From: Bradyrhizobium sp. WSM1417
Lineage (GTDB): Bacteria; Pseudomonadota; Alphaproteobacteria; Rhizobiales; Xanthobacteraceae
Length of the DNA stretch: 64,000 nt
Reading direction: 5' to 3'
NCBI RefSeq assembly: GCF_000515415.1
Contig: NZ_KI911783.1
Location: forward strand, 2,966,392-3,030,391
Position numbers and translations under genes: made by a program. The notes under the pieces are model-generated. The model was given only the letters and a program-made list of their open reading frames with translations. It searched no databases and was not told the DNA's origin. Positions within the stretch are counted from its first letter, which is position 1; each line of letters starts with the position of its first letter. Of the stretch, positions 61,570 through 64,000 are shown piece by piece.

Positions 61570-61755
61570 AGGGTTTCCGCAAGGGGAGGAGACGCTTGGA
61601 TTCTCGGCCAAGCTTAATGGAACGATTGACTTCAAACCAGTGCCGCGGCTCCGCGACGCACCCGGAAACCTTGCGGGCGGGCCGGGGTCATCCCTACCTC
61701 ATGCTCGCCGGCCCGCAACGCCTCCAGCGGCCACGGCCGGCCTCGGGAGACCGCC

Positions 61756-62688
61756 ATGAACTATCTTCGTACCGCAATGCTGCTCGCAGGCCTCACCGCC
61801 CTGTTCATGGGTGTTGGCTATCTGATCGGCGGTGCCGGCGGCGCCGTGATTGCGCTCGTCATTGCCGCGGCGACCAATCTCTTCACCTACTGGAACTCCG
61901 ACCGGATGGTGCTGTCCATGTATGGCGCCCATGAGGTCGACCGCAGCAGCGCGCCGGATCTGGTCGGGCTCGTCGCCGAGCTTGCGGGCCGCGCCCGCTT
62001 GCCGATGCCGCGCGTGTTCCTGATGGACGAGCCGCAGCCCAACGCGTTTGCCACCGGGCGCAATCCGGAGAATGCCGCGGTCGCGGTCACCACCGGGTTG
62101 ATGCGCCAGCTCAGCCGCGAGGAGCTCGCCGGCGTGATCGCGCACGAGCTTGCCCATATCAAAAACCACGACACGCTGCTGATGACTGTGACCGCGACCA
62201 TTGCGGGTGCGATCTCGATGCTGGCGCAGTTCGGCATGTTCTTCGGAGGCGACCGCGACAACAATGGTCCGGGCATCGTCGGTTCGATCCTGATGATGAT
62301 CCTCGCCCCGATCGGCGCCATGCTGGTGCAGATGGCGATCAGTCGTACGCGCGAATACGCCGCGGACAATCTCGGCGCTCGCATCGCCGGTCAGCCGATG
62401 TGGCTGGCATCGGCGCTGGTGAAGATCGAAGGCGCGGCGCACCAGGTCCCGAATGTCGAGGCGGAACGAAATCCCGCCACCGCGCACATGTTCATCATCA
62501 ATCCGCTGTCGGGCCAGGGCGTCGACAATCTGTTCGCCACCCATCCCTCGACGCAGAATCGCATCGCGGCGCTTCAGCAGCTCGCAGCCGAGCTCGGCGC
62601 GCAGGCGTCGCCGTCGGTCGGCGCCAATGAGAACTATCCGCCGCGGAGCCCGTGGGGTCGCTCGTCCTCGCGCGGGCCCTGGGGCTGA
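61756..62688 (+). CDS. htpX: M48 family membrane zinc metalloprotease HtpX
   Basis: Inner-membrane quality-control protease. 310 residues. Two N-terminal helices ([20 protein letters not shown] and [18 protein letters not shown]). The zinc motif HELAH is at 130-134 ([13 protein letters not shown]), with the third ligand Glu downstream in [10 protein letters not shown]. Two further hydrophobic segments follow. The C-terminal tail is Pro/Ser/Arg-rich. Usually heat- or envelope-stress-induced; no regulatory site is evident here. Monocistronic. Confidence 0.92.
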   Translation: MNYLRTAMLLAGLTALFMGVGYLIGGAGGAVIALVIAAATNLFTYWNSDRMVLSMYGAHEVDRSSAPDLVGLVAELAGRARLPMPRVFLMDEPQPNAFATGRNPENAAVAVTTGLMRQLSREELAGVIAHELAHIKNHDTLLMTVTATIAGAISMLAQFGMFFGGDRDNNGPGIVGSILMMILAPIGAMLVQMAISRTREYAADNLGARIAGQPMWLASALVKIEGAAHQVPNVEAERNPATAHMFIINPLSGQGVDNLFATHPSTQNRIAALQQLAAELGAQASPSVGANENYPPRSPWGRSSSRGPWG

Positions 62689-62765
62689 CGCAGCAGCGGC
62701 TCTAATTTGCGCGCTTTGTGACCTGTCGCACACAGGACGGTCCCGGCCGGTGTTAACACCCTGCC

Positions 62766-63464
62766 GTGACAGTTCCTGCGAAAGGGGATGCGTGGCCGGC
62801 CCTCTGCCTGCCACCGTCGAAGATGACCAAAGCTGCAGTACCATTGTTGATTGTCGTAGGCGTGCTGATTGGCCTGTCCACGCACACCGTCGTCAATTGC
62901 GGAGACGAGGACGAGCCCGACATCTGTTCGGCCGTGATCGGCTTCTCGCCGCTGCGCGGCTCGCTGATCGCTTTCGCCTATGAGGGGCGCGGACGGATCG
63001 CGCTACGCCACGGCGACTGGCGGCGGGCGATCGCGGATTTCGACGAGGCCATCCACCTCAATCCCAACCGCGCCACGCTCTATCGCGATCGGGCGCTGGC
63101 GCGCCGGCAGAACGGCGAGCTCGAACTTGCCATCGAGGATTACGACGAGGCGATCGCGCATGATCCCAGGCACGCCGCGCCCTATCACCAGCGCGGTCTC
63201 GCGCTCGCGGCCGCCGGCGATCTCGATCGCGCGATTCTGAGCTACAACACCGCGGTCCGCCTCGACCCCTCCGATGCGCAGCCTCGGCTCGACCGCGGCC
63301 TCGCCTTCCTGGCCCGTGGCCAAGCGAATGAAGCGCGCGCCGATTTCGAGGCCGCGCTGGCGCTGCCCGCCGGCAAGGATGCCCGTACCCACGATGCAGC
63401 GCGCGCAAAGCTCGCCGAACTCGCGAGCGCCGAGCCGACCCGGCTCGCCGCGCCAGGAAGGTGA
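62766..63464 (+). CDS. Membrane-anchored or exported TPR-repeat protein
   Basis: 232 residues from a GTG at 62766, or 213 from an ATG at 62823. A hydrophobic anchor or signal (KAAVPLLIVVGVLIGLSTHT) is followed by four TPR units: DWRRAIADFDEAIHLNPNRA, ELELAIEDYDEAIAHDPRHA, DLDRAILSYNTAVRLDPSDA and QANEARADFEAALALPAG. TPR arrays mediate protein-protein contacts; the partner is unknown. Two Cys in the linker (NCGDEDEPDIC) may form a disulfide outside the cytoplasm. The start is uncertain because neither codon has a clear ribosome site. Confidence 0.78.
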   Translation: MTVPAKGDAWPALCLPPSKMTKAAVPLLIVVGVLIGLSTHTVVNCGDEDEPDICSAVIGFSPLRGSLIAFAYEGRGRIALRHGDWRRAIADFDEAIHLNPNRATLYRDRALARRQNGELELAIEDYDEAIAHDPRHAAPYHQRGLALAAAGDLDRAILSYNTAVRLDPSDAQPRLDRGLAFLARGQANEARADFEAALALPAGKDARTHDAARAKLAELASAEPTRLAAPGR

Positions 63465-63473
63465 GGGAGGTTC

Positions 63474-63608
63474 TCTCCCTCTCCCCGTTCTTACGGGGAG
63501 AGGGTTGGGGTGAGGGGCCCTATCCACACGGTCGACTGGCGCGACACCTGCACCCCCTCACCCGGATCGCAAGAGCGATCCGACCTCTCCCCGCAAGCGG
63601 GGCGAGGT
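63474..63608. repeat. Intergenic inverted repeat, CCTCTCCCC / GGGGAGAGG family
   Basis: CCCTCTCCCCGTTCTTACGGGGAGAGGG is a hairpin in itself. GGTGAGGGGC and CACCCCCTCACCCGGAT are inverted partners, and CCTCTCCCCGCAAGCGGGGCGAGG closes the unit. Lies between convergent genes. Confidence 0.75.
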
Positions 63609-63626
63609 GAAACGCGCCAGCCGCAC

Positions 63627-63980
63627 CTACTTCGCTTTCTTGGTTTTCTTCTTCGGCTTGGCTGCCTTCTTCACCGGCTTTTCCTTGGGCGCCTTCTTCT
63701 CCACCTTCACCGCGACCGGTGTGCTGGCGGCGATCCGCATCGACCGCGCGTAGCTGTCGGCGACGTTGTCGGCGGACATCTGCAGGCGCTTGGCGGCGGC
63801 AATGGCCTGCTCCATGGTGGCCTTGGCCATCATCTTGAAGCGGTCGCCGGTCTCCTTGCCCTTGGCCTTGGCCGCGAGGCCGTTAAATCGATCCCGGCGC
63901 TCCTTGGCGCGGGTCATCAGGCCCGTATGCAGCTGTCTGGCCAGTTGCCGGATCACGACATCCAGGTCGGCGTCCGCCAT
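63627..63980 (-). CDS. Small protein with Lys/Pro/Ala-rich histone-like tail
   Basis: 117 residues. The first 80 or so form a helical, Arg/Lys-rich region (VIRQLARQLHTGLMTRAKER, ATMEQAIAAAKRLQMSADNV) resembling the phasin-like pattern. The last 27 residues are KKAPKEKPVKKAAKPKKKTK and similar, like histone H1 or the AlgP tail, and should bind nucleic acid or another polyanion. No recognised family. The gene ends at the repeat at 63474-63608. A role in DNA compaction or in binding polyphosphate or polyhydroxybutyrate granules would be speculation. Confidence 0.72.
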   Translation of the reverse strand: MADADLDVVIRQLARQLHTGLMTRAKERRDRFNGLAAKAKGKETGDRFKMMAKATMEQAIAAAKRLQMSADNVADSYARSMRIAASTPVAVKVEKKAPKEKPVKKAAKPKKKTKKAK

Positions 63981-64000
63981 GTTGTTCTATCCTCTTCGAA

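Overview
The window is a GC-rich, densely packed chromosomal segment from an alphaproteobacterium, most likely Bradyrhizobium or a close relative. The inference rests on gene content and order: a Rhizobium-type glycerol ABC operon glpD-S-T-P-Q-U-V, paoABC with a Tat signal, fadE-fadI-fadJ and vanA-vanR-vanB. Four families of intergenic palindromic repeats of the Bradyrhizobium kind also recur. I see no rRNA, tRNA, CRISPR array or prophage. The only insertion sequence is an IS481-family element near the left end.

Layout. 0.1-3.3 kb: phosphoglucomutase, then an IS481 element sitting inside a palindromic repeat. 3.3-6.2 kb: a vanillate-demethylase-type Rieske oxygenase, its GntR/FCD regulator and the reductase, preceded by two mirror-image operator-like palindromes. 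6.4-17.1 kb: a GGDEF-EAL protein, an NTF2-like/TetR divergent pair, a GMC oxidoreductase, hemC facing hemE, a dCache-PAS-GGEEF cyclase, slyX and trhO. 17.2-25.5 kb: a gamma-glutamyltransferase-family enzyme, periplasmic aldehyde oxidoreductase paoABC, an FKBP, CsbD, a His-tailed cupin and two VOC-fold proteins. 25.6-31 kb: an envelope cluster with an outer-membrane barrel carrying a Ser/Thr/Pro-rich linker, a secreted FecR-domain protein, a divergent protein-mannosyltransferase-like GT39 enzyme, an OmpA-type protein and a Met-rich secreted peptide. 31-40.4 kb: a YcaQ-like protein, an MFS permease, a MazE/MazF-type pair split by a palindrome-rich spacer, an RND efflux pair with TetR, and a flavin reductase. 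40.6-46.7 kb: a beta-oxidation operon ending in a thioesterase. 47.3-58.2 kb: an NTF2-like protein, a HAD phosphatase, GlpR, VapBC inserted in reverse orientation, and the glycerol/glycerol-3-phosphate operon ending in a strong terminator. 58.3-64 kb: an old yellow enzyme, a DUF1993 protein, a lytic transglycosylase, HtpX, a TPR protein and a Lys-tailed small protein.

How the parts work together. The glp block imports glycerol (S/T ATPases, P/Q permeases, U small membrane protein, V binding protein) and oxidises glycerol-3-phosphate (GlpD); the kinase is not in the window. The fad block is a self-contained beta-oxidation route. The van block demethylates vanillate-like aromatics under a regulator encoded between its two enzyme genes.

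Most interesting points: (1) a protein-O-mannosyltransferase-like gene divergent from a barrel whose linker looks like an ideal acceptor; (2) the two glycerol-transporter ATPases carry complementary motif defects that fall in the same composite ATP site; (3) three adjacent perfect palindromes between a MazE-like antitoxin and its MazF toxin; (4) an IS481 element whose two ends carry the same two motif blocks in swapped order, inserted in a palindromic repeat.
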